The translations under genes were made by a program, and so were the position numbers. This document shows, one piece after another, positions 20,522 through 30,743 of a stretch of 64,000 bases of DNA. Origin of the DNA: Amoebophrya sp. A120 (lineage: Eukaryota > Sar > Dinophyceae > Syndiniales > Amoebophryaceae); assembly GCA_905178155.1 (NCBI GenBank), contig CAJINV010000028.1:261746-325745 (forward strand), in the 5' to 3' direction. The number at the start of each line of letters is the position of its first letter. Position 1 is the first letter of the stretch. Below the pieces are notes generated by a model. That model did no database searches, had not been told where the DNA came from, and was given only the letters and a program-made list of their open reading frames with translations.

Positions 20522-22190
20522 CTTCCCTGCGTTTGCGACGAGGCTGCGAAGAGGCAGTCGTAAACGGAACTGCGACAGAAGAATTCAACCGACGGAATGC
20601 GACTTTCCAGTGGTTTGGAGATGTTGATGTTGCCGGAGTAGCGTTGCCAATTTGAAGTTCCTTCGCACACGAGAGCGACTTTCTTCTTCCTTGAAGCGAC
20701 GATTGCTACCCTGAAGAATCCGGCACGCAGAGCCGACCCTAAAATTTTGTGTTGATCCAAACAGCTATGCAGATGTACAGTATGCTGAGCACGAAAAAAC
20801 CATCTCTGCTATGCAAGACATCCAAATCCAACGATCAAGGGCTGACTGTGACTTGTAAAAATACTAGTGTGAACGTCAGGAACCAACCAGCTATACGTAT
20901 AGATACTTACCGTTAATCTGCCTGCACGAGCACACGAGCTTCGATAAGCTTCTGGTGCGAGAGGTCCTCCGCCTTGAAGTCCACACGATTCTGGTAGTAA
21001 CTGCGAGCGGTGAAAAAGAAACTCCGTCGTCGGCTGCAGGTGCAGCCGCAAGTAATCGCGCGTGCTTTCTGCGTAAAACTTGGACCAACTCCGGCTGTGC
21101 CTTCGTAGCACGCCGGCGCTGCTGGCTTCCCTTCCGAAGTTGGTGCTGCGAAAACGCGACGGCAACGCGAGGTTATCGCCCCGGTGGTGGTGACGATCAG
21201 GGTCACGAGAATACCCCTCCAAGGTCGATAATCCTTTCCTCACATTTGAAATTCCGCACCAATAAGTCAGGTGGTCTGCATGTGATGTCGAGTCGGAGGT
21301 CTTTCAATAATTATGTGATGTCAAGAACGAGAAGGAATTTTGAAAATATTTTGTCGTGTATGATGAGCCAGATGATCATTTTTCATCTGAGTATTCATTG
21401 TGTTCATCACAAATAATAATCAAAACACACAGGAGACTAAACAGCGCGTGCAGCAGCAACGCAATGGGACCCAGAGCATCTTGATCCGGATCTTTCTTCC
21501 TGTGAGGGAGCTCGTGACAGATCGTGAGATCGTGACAGGAAGCGAACGCTGCGGCGAGTAGTACTATGTATACACTTGTCCGTGACCTCCACCGAGATCT
21601 CTACTTATCTTGTCCAGATCTATGGTCTTGAAAACTACGTATACACCTGTCACACTCTAGTACGTGATCCGGGCTTTGAATGGGAAAGAAGACGATCGCT
21701 AGACCAGCAACATCACTTGACAACATCAACAATTTCATCGAAAAATTGGATCTTTCTGGCAATGTCACAACAACATGAAAAATCACCTTGCGCTTCGCAC
21801 CGACAGACTTATGCGGACTCAATCTGTTGCTGTGTTGATACGTATGATTGAATCATGCTGACAGGCACGAAAGTAATGGGAAATTCCTCGCGCCAGTTTT
21901 TATATTTGTGAACCTGAAGAACGCGAAGATTGATACATCTTCGTACTTAGCTTCCAAACTAAACAGCGAGCCTGCACCGTCTCGGAAAATTTTCTCCTGT
22001 GCCATCGCGTGACAAAGAGAGGGGGTCGTCAAGTGTAGTGGTTAGACAGTGTTACGCGTTGAAGATAAAGATATTGAATGAGTATACTATTTTAGTTCCA
22101 GTCAGGATCGCTCGGTTCATTTTTTCCATTGGTAAAGAATGAAAGAGTCATCAAAAATGGATCTTTTCTTTCAAAAACACGGCTCTCTTC
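20522..22190. other. Poorly resolved interval
   Basis: Contains a GC-rich stretch at 20913-21243 open in all three minus frames. One frame ends YYQNRVDFKAEDLSHQKL-like and stops at 20913; another reaches a GTAAGT donor. A 50-codon frame at 21853-22005 starts MAQEKIFRDGAG and shares a DGAG motif with exon 5 of gene F. 21250-21850 shows nothing convincing. Confidence 0.3.
21853..22005 (-). CDS. Small unknown ORF or first exon
   Basis: Fifty codons from ATG to TGA with natural composition (KIFRDGAGSLFSLEAKYEDV). A DGAG-plus-aromatic pattern also occurs at the start of exon 5 of gene F, which may be coincidence. It may be a first exon, since GGTTCAC offers a donor. No family is recognised. Confidence 0.3.
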   Translation of the reverse strand: MAQEKIFRDGAGSLFSLEAKYEDVSIFAFFRFTNIKTGARNFPLLSCLSA

Positions 22191-25133
22191 TCAGTCAGAA
22201 AGACCGGCTGCGCGACGGATGACCCGCTGAGCCTTTTTCGCCAACTCCTTCTGGTGCTTCGTGGGTTTCTTGGCGTACTGTTTGATCACGAGCTTCTGCT
22301 GGCGGTTCGGAATCGACACCGCAATTTTCTTGCCGGACGCGGACATGAGAGGCCACAGGCCAAAGAGTTCTTCCAACGGAGGCGCAGTGAGGCTCTTGTC
22401 GAGGGGCTGAAGATTTGGTCCGCCCTGGGTTATCAAATGTAAAAATGTCTGGGTCTGGAAGAGGAGAAGTTTGTCATGCACATTTTCCATGATCCATGAT
22501 GTCTGTGATGTATGCCATAGCATTACAGATCTTTTGAGCGCCTATCGATGCGCATCCTGCATGACAAATGCCCTGTCCGCGTAGCCAAATTTGACTCCTC
22601 TTGCTGCTCATGCAATACAGATTTTTTTAGCATCCAAATGCAGCATCACAAGTTTGGCTCTTCCAGACCCAGAAATATTTGCATTTGATATGGGTGGCCG
22701 CCACATCAGTGGAACGCAGGTAGTGGTGCGCCTCCACGGTCTGGTATCTCTTGGTCACCTTTCAAACGAAAAAATGTCTGGGTCTGGAAGAATGCATGTT
22801 TGTCATGCTCGTCTGGCGTGACTCTTAAATCTGTCATGCACGTTACCCAAGAGCTCCATTTTTCTGTGATGCAGAAACGCAGTTTGTCATGCAGAATAGG
22901 CAACACCTAGAAGCTCAGAAACTTGTCATGCTGAGTCAGCACTTGTGGCCCCATCATGAGACGCCACCCAGCATCACAAGTTTCATCCAGACCCAGACAT
23001 TCTTACATTTGATATCACCTTGCCCAACTTTTTGTTCGTCCTGATCTGGTCCACAATGTCCGCCATATGAAGTGTAAAAATGTCTGGGTCTGGAAGAATG
23101 CAACTTGTGATGCGCATTTCAGAACACACAAAAATCTCTCATGCATAGGTAGCAAAAGCTGCGCACTTTCTGTCACCAAAATGGGGGATTTGTCATGCGG
23201 GTTCGGCATTGCGGAAGCTTCTCGAAACCTGTGATGCTAGAGCTTCCATGACAGACCTTCTGTGTCATGCAGAAACAGCATGACTCTTCCAGACCCAGAC
23301 ATTTTTACAGTTGATACGCCAAGCGCGGGCGCGAATGCTGCGGCTGGCCGACACACTCGGAAATCCAGTCTCGCCAGAACTTGGGCATCCGTATCAAGTG
23401 TAAAAATGTCTGGGTCTGGAAACTTGTGATGCTGGGTGGCGTCTCATGATGAGGCCACAAATGCTGGCTCAGCATGACAAGTTCCTCAGCTTCTAGGTGT
23501 TGCCTAATCTGCATGACAAACTGCGTTTCTGCATCACAGAAAAGTGGAGCTCTTGGGTAACGTGCATGAGAGATTTGAGGCTCATGGCAGACAAGCATGA
23601 CAAAGATGCACTCTTCCAGACCCAGTCATTTTTGCACTTGATAATCCGCTGGAGGTGCGGAAACCCGGTCCCCACGGCTTTGTCAATCGACGTGCGGAAG
23701 GCAGTCAAGTGGTGCTGCGTCACGTGTTGGGTGTCAATGTTCTCGACGTAGCGGTCCCACTTGTAGCCCAGGGCGCCTTCCCGCTTACAGTCGACGGCGT
23801 GCCAAATCTGCGCGAGAATCATGCCGACCGCAAACACGTCGTTCTTGATGGTGTCGAAGGTCGGACCTCCGGGAGAGAGAAGCGTCTCCCACGTTTTATC
23901 ACAAGAAAAAAGTGTTACAGGTACACACTTGTTGGAGTTTCTGCATCACAAACTTTCGCTGTGTGGCAGGGAAACCTTGTAATGCGAAGATCATGAGGGA
24001 AAACAGGAAGGAAACGAGGCTCCCAAGCATTTCCTGCATGAGAAAGGTTATCTGTGTTGCCGGTCTTGCAACAAAATGTTTAACTGTAAGACTTTTTTCT
24101 TGCGATACATTTCCGGGCTTCCGTAGTACAACGTGCCGGCGGCACACTTCGAAGCTTTCGTGTTTTGCTTGCCCCAAGTTGCTATCCCTTGCAAATGTGT
24201 CTGCGTCTGGAATGTTGCCGGGTTTGTCATGCATGTTTTGCATGGCCGAGGATGTCTGTAATGCACGACCTAGCATCACAGATCTTTAGAGGGCTTCCTG
24301 ATGCCGACTCCGCATGACAAATGCCCTCCCCGCGTAGCACAAACTAGACTCCTCTTGCTGGTCATGCAATACAGACTTTTTTAGAGTCCAAAGTCAGCAT
24401 CACAAGTTCCAACCCTCCAGACCCAGACATTTTTGCATTTGATAGTTGCGCATCCCCAGTCGACCAGTTTTAAATGCCTGGATCTGCTCTCGACCAGGAT
24501 GTTCTCCGGTTTCAAGTCCCCGTGCGAAATACCGTGCTGCTTATGCAACAAGGCCACACTCTCCACTAATTCACAGCTCCACTGCATCGCCATGTCCACC
24601 GGCATGTACTCCTCGTCGACTTCGAGCCACTTCTCGAGAGTCTTTCCCTCTACCGTATCAATTCTCAACCCAACTGTGACTTTCGCGAGCTGAGACGCCG
24701 CAGTCTTGATCGCATTGTTCTCTTCGTCCTCTTCGGGCGGCACCGGTAGCACAGGCTGCTCGTCCGCTTTTTTGGAAGAGGATGCCGCACCGGACATCAG
24801 TGCGGAGTCATCCGTAGAGATGTTGCGCGCCTCCATGTCGTCGTGGTCTTCAGTGTCGGCCTTTGGCACTGGGGCAGCAGCGGATTTCTTCATCACTTTC
24901 TTTAGCGGCGGAGGGACCTCCTCCGCGGCCGCACCTTCGATCAAGGCAGAGGACAAGGGGGCAATCAAGTCGATCACGTCCGGCTGCGCGCTCAGGTACT
25001 CCAAAACCACCCGCTCTACGTACGCGTGTGCGCGGTGTGGCAGGCTCGTGAGCAGGTCTGCCGCGCGGTAGAACTTCCATCCGCCCTTTCTCTCCGTGGT
25101 GAAAGTCGCGAATGCGCCCTTTTTCGCTGACAT
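22191..25133 (-). CDS. Gene G: divergent protein kinase with six introners
   Basis: Seven exons (24445-25133, 24108-24177, 23644-23891, 23317-23386, 23015-23060, 22691-22754, 22191-22425) give exactly 474 codons (473 residues). All six introns are introners, five of family A and one of E. Kinase landmarks span exons: HGDLKPENIL (catalytic loop, HRD variant), VDWGCA (DFG variant), GTLYYGSPEM (APE-type, rebuilt only by removing two introners) and NDVFAVGMILAQI (helix F). A long acidic insert sits before the catalytic loop. I see no clear glycine loop or VAIK lysine, so the N-lobe is degenerate or very diverged; Asp in both metal-binding motifs is kept, so activity is possible. The C-terminal tail is Lys-rich. 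No signal peptide. Likely a cytosolic or nuclear Ser/Thr-type kinase. The start ATG at 25133 is the first in frame. Confidence 0.85.
22431..22690. mobile_element. Introner family A in gene G
   Basis: TSD TGGGT (22426-22430 and 22691-22695); 260 bp; exons 6/7 of the kinase gene. Internal sequence is of the subtype with a CATGATGTCTGTGATG-like stretch. Confidence 0.93.
22761..23014. mobile_element. Introner family A, forward orientation, in gene G
   Basis: TSD TCACCT (22755-22760 and 23015-23020); 254 bp; exons 5/6. Its interior is the reverse complement of the copy at 23392-23643. Confidence 0.93.
23066..23316. mobile_element. Introner family A in gene G
   Basis: TSD CGCCA (23061-23065 and 23317-23321); 251 bp; exons 4/5 of the kinase gene. 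Confidence 0.93.
23392..23643. mobile_element. Introner family A, inverted orientation, in gene G
   Basis: TSD ATCCG (23387-23391 and 23644-23648); 252 bp; exons 3/4. Same subtype as 22761-23014 but inverted relative to the gene. Confidence 0.93.
23897..24107. mobile_element. Introner family E in gene G
   Basis: Ends TATCACAAGAAAAAAGTG and ACTTTTTTCTTGCGATA. Imperfect TSD CGTTT/CATTT. Removal rebuilds the kinase SPEM motif; 211 bp; exons 2/3. Confidence 0.9.
24183..24444. mobile_element. Introner family A in gene G
   Basis: TSD GTTGC (24178-24182 and 24445-24449); 262 bp; exons 1/2, immediately after the DWG motif of the kinase. Confidence 0.93.
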
Positions 25134-25890
25134 AGTTTCCAATTATGAACTGTTAAATTTACAACTCTTGGACGAGGACGAAGATGAGTTGTTCCTTCTT
25201 CTGGGCGATCTTGTTTGAAAAGGTGGACACAGTACTAGAAACAGACTCAGATGATGAAAAAACGACAAGAATTTGCGGTGGTTGAAAGATGAAAGCCCCT
25301 CACTATTTGCATATATTGACGTCAATGACAAGCACATAGGAACGTTTTCTTCTACACTTGTTCTAATCTACTATGGTGTCTGGTTTATTCCAAAGAAAAC
25401 TGCGATTGCCAGTTCTACAATACTAGGCACCACCAGAACTTATAGAAGAAGTGCACAAATCCAATCTGGAACTTGATCCGTTTGATGAGTTTTGCATTTC
25501 TCGCTGCGTCAATCAAAGGCAAGAAAGTCGCGGCGAGAAAGCTCCAAATCAAAAAGTCTTGGACGCAACAAGCCGGGCAAATCATGCACTATTCGTTTTA
25601 TTAGTTGCCCGTGCATTCGTGTTGGTGTTCCTCCTGGACGTGCGCATTCTTCCTCCTTCTCACAAAAAATGGCAAGCAACACCAATGATCGCGAAACATC
25701 AAAACTCATCGATAGATGACGAAGCTCTGCTGATCAAAAGTTCCTTTCTCATGATCGGGGCTACGAACTCTAATGGAGCATGACGCTTCGTGAAGATTGC
25801 GGATCGTCCGGGGTTCTTGATGTGGATGGACATGGATCATTGGATCTTCCTCTACGACATCCTGAAATAAAAGTTGGAACCTAGTCGGCT
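25134..25890. other. Intergenic, no gene assigned
   Basis: 5' side of the kinase gene. A 110-codon plus frame (25451-25783) exists but has no supporting features. No repeat until the tandem array begins. Confidence 0.35.
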
Positions 25891-25892
25891 GG

Positions 25893-27415
25893 TTCGGCCA
25901 CGGGAACTCGCAAGGCAAAATCCGCATGTTCTGGGCGGCACAAAAAATCGCTCCTCAGAGCAAAACCTTCTCCTGATCTGATTATTGCTGCCGCAAGATC
26001 CCCAGGAAGATCCCCTGGAGACATTGCGATAGCAATAATTAGGTGCGCGATGCACCGCATTTTCTGGGCCGCCCAAAAAAGCGACTCTGCGAGCAAAACC
26101 TTCTCCCGGTCTAATTTTTGCTGCCGCAAGGTCCCCAGAGGAGCTTGCGGCAGCAATAATTAGGTGCGGGAAGCGCCGATGTTCTGGGCGGCCCAAAAGA
26201 TCGGCCCTGCGAGCAAAACCTTCTCCCGGTCTAATTTTTGCTGCCGCAAGGTCCCCAGAGGAGCTTGCGGCAGCAATAATTAGGTGCGGGAAGCGCCGAT
26301 GTTCTGGGCGGCCCAAAAGATCGGCCCTGCGAGCAAAACCTTCTCCCGGTCTAATTTTTGCTGCCGCAAGGTCCCCAGAGGAGCTTGCGGCAGCAATAAT
26401 TAGGTGCGGGAAGCGCCGATGTTCTGGGCGGCCCAAAAGATCGGCCCTGCGAGCAAAACCTTCTCCCGGTCTAATTTTTGCTGCCGCAAGGTCCCCAGAG
26501 GAGCTTGCGGCAGCAATAATTAGGTGCGGGAAGCGCCGCATGTTCTGGGCGGCCCAAAAGATCGGCCCTGCGAGCAAAACCTTCTCCCGGTCTAATTTTT
26601 GCTGCCGCAAGGTCCCCAGAGGAGCTTGCGGCAGCAATAATTAGGTGCGGGAAGCGCCGATGTTCTGGGCGGCCCAAAAGATCGGCCCTGCGAGCAAAAC
26701 CTTCTCCCGGTCTAATTTTTGCTGCCGCAAGGTCCCCAGAGGAGCTTGCGGCAGCAATAATTAGGTGCGGGAAGCGCCGCATGTTCTGGGCGGCCCAAAA
26801 GATCGGCCCTGCGAGCAAAACCTTCTCCCGGTCTAATTTTTGCTGCCGCAAGGTCCCCAGAGGAGCTTGCGGCAGCAATAATTAGGTGCGGGAAGCGCCG
26901 ATGTTCTGGGCGGCCCAAAAGATCGGTCCTGCGAGCAAAACCAAAAAGGTCTAATTTTTGCTGCCGCAAGGTCCCCAGAGGAGCTTGCGGCAGCAATAAT
27001 CAGGTGCGGGAAGCGCCGCATGTTCTGGACGACCCAAAAGATCGGCCCTGCGAGCAAAACCTTCAACGACCTGCTAAATTTCTGCTATCACGAGGCCTTG
27101 CGATAGCAATAATTAGCTGGGGGATGTGCCGCATTTTCTGGGCGTTTTCTCGGGAGCTGAAAAAATTGGCTTGTTTGCGAGCAAAACCTCCGCAGACTTG
27201 ACTATATTTCTGCTACCACAAGGTACCCAGGGAGGTCCCCTTGGGCACTTGCGGAAGCAATAAATATTTAGGCGCGGGATGCGCCCCTCTTTCTTGGTGG
27301 GCCAAAGAATCGGCTTTGCGAGAAAAGCCTTAACCTGATTGAATTTTTGCGTATCGCAAGGTCCCCGGGCGGGTCCTCTTGGGTCCTTGCAACAGCCATA
27401 ATTAGGTGGAATAAT
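25893..27415. repeat. 120-bp tandem array with hairpin-forming unit
   Basis: About eight to nine near-perfect 120-bp units run from about 26042 to 27060, flanked by diverged copies on both sides. Some units carry an extra C-A at GCCGCATGTT, and one has CCAAAAAGG in place of CCTTCTCCCGG. Each unit holds a perfect 13-bp inverted repeat, TTGCTGCCGCAAG and its complement, around a 13-base loop. As 120 is a multiple of three, a minus frame stays open across units (261 codons), giving a 40-residue repeat with HLIIAAASSSGDLAAAK. Translation is not supported by a start or by neighbours. Confidence 0.9.
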
Positions 27416-28462
27416 AATGCAGCTTGACATTGGAGCAACCGCCCTAAACCCGCAGACAGTGGCAATGCCCTCAACGACGCGCTGTGTTCACAGTTCATTC
27501 TGACCTGTCTCAATGTAACAATGTACCCCCAAGTGAGGCCGCATTTCCAGGCAGCTAAGTATACACCATCATCCATACCACGACTTGCTGAAGGACTCTT
27601 CGTTGCAGCTAAAGCTTTCTTGCATGTTGCTACCGACCAAGTCATCTTTTTTAGTTCCTGTTAAAACTTCCTTGGCATACCGAATGGGCAACACCAACAT
27701 CGGCACAAACCGAGAACCGACTCGTCTTTTCGTAGAGTTGGAGCGCTGCTTTCGATGGCAGACACGATGATGTTCCGGTCACGATTTCAATGGGAGACAC
27801 GCTAATGGTCAATACCAGGCCTCGAACGTTGTGGAAAATAAAAGGAGAGAAGAAAACCATCGAAAAAACGCATCATCATCATGGCACTGCAAACGATGTG
27901 AATGGAACATGGACTACAGTAAACCGAGCCTGTGTTTGGGCATGCGTCCCGAAAGAATTGGGAAACAAGGCGGGCATCGCGACCATAGACGATTTGCGTG
28001 ATCTTTCTGGGGAACATCCACGGAACATTTGTGCATAAACGGACATTTGTGCATATCGGCGCTCAACATGGGACATGCAGATCGACATGCCGTTCTTTTC
28101 CATCTAGCTCAACATGGGAGGGGGCACACCAAAAGGGACATTCCTTATTTGCGATTTGTCAAAACTGTGGGTGATTTTTTTTCGAGGGCAACCACTCTGC
28201 GATACTAGTTCTTGTAACAACGTGTTAACGCGGAAGCATCCAACTTCCCTTGCTCAGTGGGTAGAGCGACATAAATATTTTTCCGTGTAAGTAGTTGTAA
28301 GACGGCCAATTGGTGAAAGCGTTCGAGTGTGTAACTGTTGAGATTAATAGGCAATTACTCATAGTAGAAACACAGTGATAGAAGAGTGGGCGTAAAAATC
28401 AGTTGGCGGAGAAACTTGCGCACAGTTGCTGCTAAACTATAAGCGCAGCATCGGCCAGCTAG
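27416..28462. other. Interval with no supported gene
   Basis: Several overlapping frames of 60-80 codons on both strands (for example plus 27790-28038 with a His run) with no splice support. I see no introner or tandem repeat. Confidence 0.3.
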
Positions 28463-28729
28463 TTACTCTCCGGAAGGAACGGTGTGGGGTAGCTGTCCGA
28501 ACTCATCAATGCACCAGTCGCCTCGCTCGATGAGGATGCATCCGTATTTGAGGAAACCTTCTGATCCGGCATCTTGTGGACGAACCTGCAGTTGTTTTTT
28601 TCTGGTTCTCATGGTTTTTGAACGGAAGACAAAATCCGGATGACAGCGCATGCACAAAAATGCAAAGGACACGTATGGAGAAGAAATCAGAAACAGAATT
28701 ACATCCGCAATATTATACTCTTCCCACAT
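28463..28729 (-). CDS. Small unknown protein or terminal exon
   Basis: Uninterrupted frame of 88 codons with its own ATG (MWEEYNIADVILF). It crosses a strong acceptor (AACTGCAG before GTTCGTCC at about 28590), so the last 40 codons may instead be a terminal exon. That part reads EGFLKYGCILIERGDWCIDEF. The hydrophobic start could be a membrane anchor. No family is assigned with confidence. Confidence 0.35.
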   Translation of the reverse strand: MWEEYNIADVILFLISSPYVSFAFLCMRCHPDFVFRSKTMRTRKKQLQVRPQDAGSEGFLKYGCILIERGDWCIDEFGQLPHTVPSGE

Positions 28730-28768
28730 CTCGTTCGTGATGTTGATGACCGTAGTTGTCTCCTCGCT

Positions 28769-29239
28769 CTACTTTTCCTGTCCTCTACCGCCTTTCGGCT
28801 TTTTGGCATTGCGGTAGATCTTCAAAAACCCCCTCTGGGATGCGTCGTCCAACGCCTTGTTTGCCTCCTCCTTCGTGATGCCATGTTCGAGTGCGATGGA
28901 TTCCCACTTGGACTTTTCGATCATGATGCTCCCGGCAGCGAACACCGTCTCGTTGGCCCGCCCTTGCAAAATCTTCGTATGCAGTGCGAGTGAGCGACCC
29001 CCGAGATAGGCGGCACAAGTCCATCAACATGATATGTTTATTAGTAATGTAAAATTTCTGGCAGTGTTGATGATCCCAACGTAGTTCTGACGAAGTGTAA
29101 AGCAATACGCACAGGTGGGGGCGGCTCGCAGTGGCACGCGAACGTGATCACCGATGGCAGGGACCAAAGAACCCTTCGTGAGGCCCGCCACAGCAATGTC
29201 TTCTACCAAAGTGCCTCTACCTATCTTCCATATATTATA
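28769..29239 (-). CDS. Gene M: unknown protein, 3' part (5' end missing)
   Basis: An exon opening at a canonical acceptor (CTTACAG, exon start 29239) reads YNIWKIGRGTLVEDIAVAG. It joins, across a 96-bp intron flanked by direct repeats TGTGC (29109-29113 and 29013-29017), to AAYLGGRSLALHTKIL and the C-terminal region IEKSKWESIALEHGITKEEA, ending KPKGGRGQEK at 28769. The intron behaves like an introner (excision at a short direct repeat keeps the frame) but its ends are not one of the listed families. A helical, HTH-like C-terminal segment is visible. No family is recognised and the upstream exons are not found. Confidence 0.5.
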
Positions 29240-30743
29240 CTGTAAGTATGAAATCAATAGGGTGCTCGCTGCTTCAGGCGAGCGCCGAACTGCTTAACAT
29301 AATATCTATGATGTTCCTGCTTGTAAATAGCTGGTGAATAGTGTTTCAATATAGGTATCTAAATAAAATCAAAACAGGAACCTTAAAACCCTTTGAACCC
29401 TCTAAACCCTTTCGGCTCCGGGTCGGAACAGGGGCGGAGAAGCGGGGGAAGAAACGCAGGACGCGGCACGGGAAAAGCCCGTTTCAGGTCCGAAGCTGGC
29501 GCGAAAAGATGCATGGTATGCAAATTCAAAGTGGAAAAGCAATGCCATAAAATAGGAATGATGAAGAAAAAAAAAAAAGAAGGACACCCTAGAAACTGAT
29601 TCCCAACCCAAAAAAAAACTGCTTGGTGCCAGCAGGGCCCAGGGAAAGCAAAAAGGGAGCAGCAACAGGAGAAGATAGTAAGAGTGAGTAGAAAATCAGT
29701 CGTGTGCTCGCTTCTTCAGGCAAGCGAGTGACCGTCTAACGTACTATCTATATTCCTGAGTAAAAAATCAAAAAGCGCTGAGCAAAGACAAAGACTTGTG
29801 CTCTGATCCGTATCTACAACTATAGCATCGTCTAGTAAAACACTCTATGACCTAAAAAGCGTCGATTAAAACATCACTCTATAAATATGTACGTATAAAA
29901 AAACACGAGACTGCTAGCAGAATGTCGTGCTCGAGAGTATCGTTTTCAACTATATAAACAAAGAGGGCGGGCCGGGGACAGGAACGGGCAAGGTAGCAAG
30001 GAATCGTGAGGAGAGGCGAAAGTGATGGAGCAGGCAAGCAATTCGATGTGACTCGATCCGATCGTCAGGGGCTTGTTGTGAACGTAGCTTTACACATTAC
30101 ACAGCAGCTCCCGTGAAGGTATAATATATCTTGCATTGATATGCCATAAAGGGGCAGCGTACACTGTGCAAAAAATATTGTTCATGGCGGTCGCGGTACG
30201 ACGAGCTTCCCGGACTAGAATAACTGTTCGAGGGGGGTCGCGCACTGCACTTTCTTACCGTTTCACACCGGTGCCGACTGGCTTCTTTTCGTCTTGTTCG
30301 ACGAGCCATTTCTTATTGGCGGCTCGCGATTTCACAACCTGTTTTACTTATGTGCAATGCGAGTTGTAATCTGTGCGCAGCTGCATTGCGCGGCGCCAGT
30401 GCATATTCACTGCAACTATGTCTGGGTCTGGAAGAGCGCAGTTCTGTAATGCTTGTCTCGCATGAGTCTTGAAAATTTAATACGTGAGCATCTTGTCTGT
30501 CATGCAACCACGCAGTTTGTCATGCGGAGAACGAAACACAAAGGAGCTCAGATACTTCTCAAGCATGGCAGTGTACTGCAGTCGCGCGCCCACCATTCAC
30601 ACACTAGCATCACAACTTTCCAGATCAAAACATATTTGCAATGCATGGTGCAATGAATGCGTGCCGCGTCAAACCAAATTAATACACAACAAAGTCGCCG
30701 CGAAGTAATTTCATCAACGTCATCATTATCATCATCTTTGTGT
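29240..30743. other. Largely noncoding interval with paired hairpin repeats
   Basis: Two similar segments, about 29258-29325 and 29693-29755, share GCTCGCTxCTTCAGGC and a TAACxTAxTATCTAT tail, each able to form a 6-7 bp stem. A minus ORF with ATG at 30309 (MARRTRRKEASRHRC) reaches a GTAAGA donor and may be a first exon. A decayed introner lies at 30404-30646. Confidence 0.35.
30404..30646. mobile_element. Introner family A relic
   Basis: The left end has TGTCTGGGTCTGGA intact, but the right end reads CCAGATCAAAACATATTTGC and the outer bases are lost. No clear TSD. It is not inside any gene I could assemble. Confidence 0.65.

Noticed and set aside
20809-21243. GC-rich minus stretch open in all three frames as a definite gene
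   Set aside because: Two frames look protein-like and conflict over the same GTAAGT donor and a stop at 20913; kept only as an unresolved interval.
22431-24444. Regularly spaced near-identical direct and inverted repeats that could suggest a CRISPR array
   Set aside because: The repeats are the two ends of TIR elements flanked by TSDs inside a eukaryotic kinase gene; there are no uniform spacers and no cas genes.
25852-26637. 261-codon minus frame across the 120-bp array
   Set aside because: Open only because the period is a multiple of three; no start, splice signal or neighbouring exon supports translation.
28250-28340. tRNA-like D-arm GCTCAGTGGGTAGAGC
   Set aside because: No matching acceptor stem, anticodon arm or T-arm pairing could be found around it within normal tRNA length, allowing for an intron.
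28463-28620. Frame with GCILIERGDWCIDEF resembling an MCM helicase Walker B region
   Set aside because: Only one short segment matches, and the expected Walker A, sensor and arginine-finger motifs are absent nearby.
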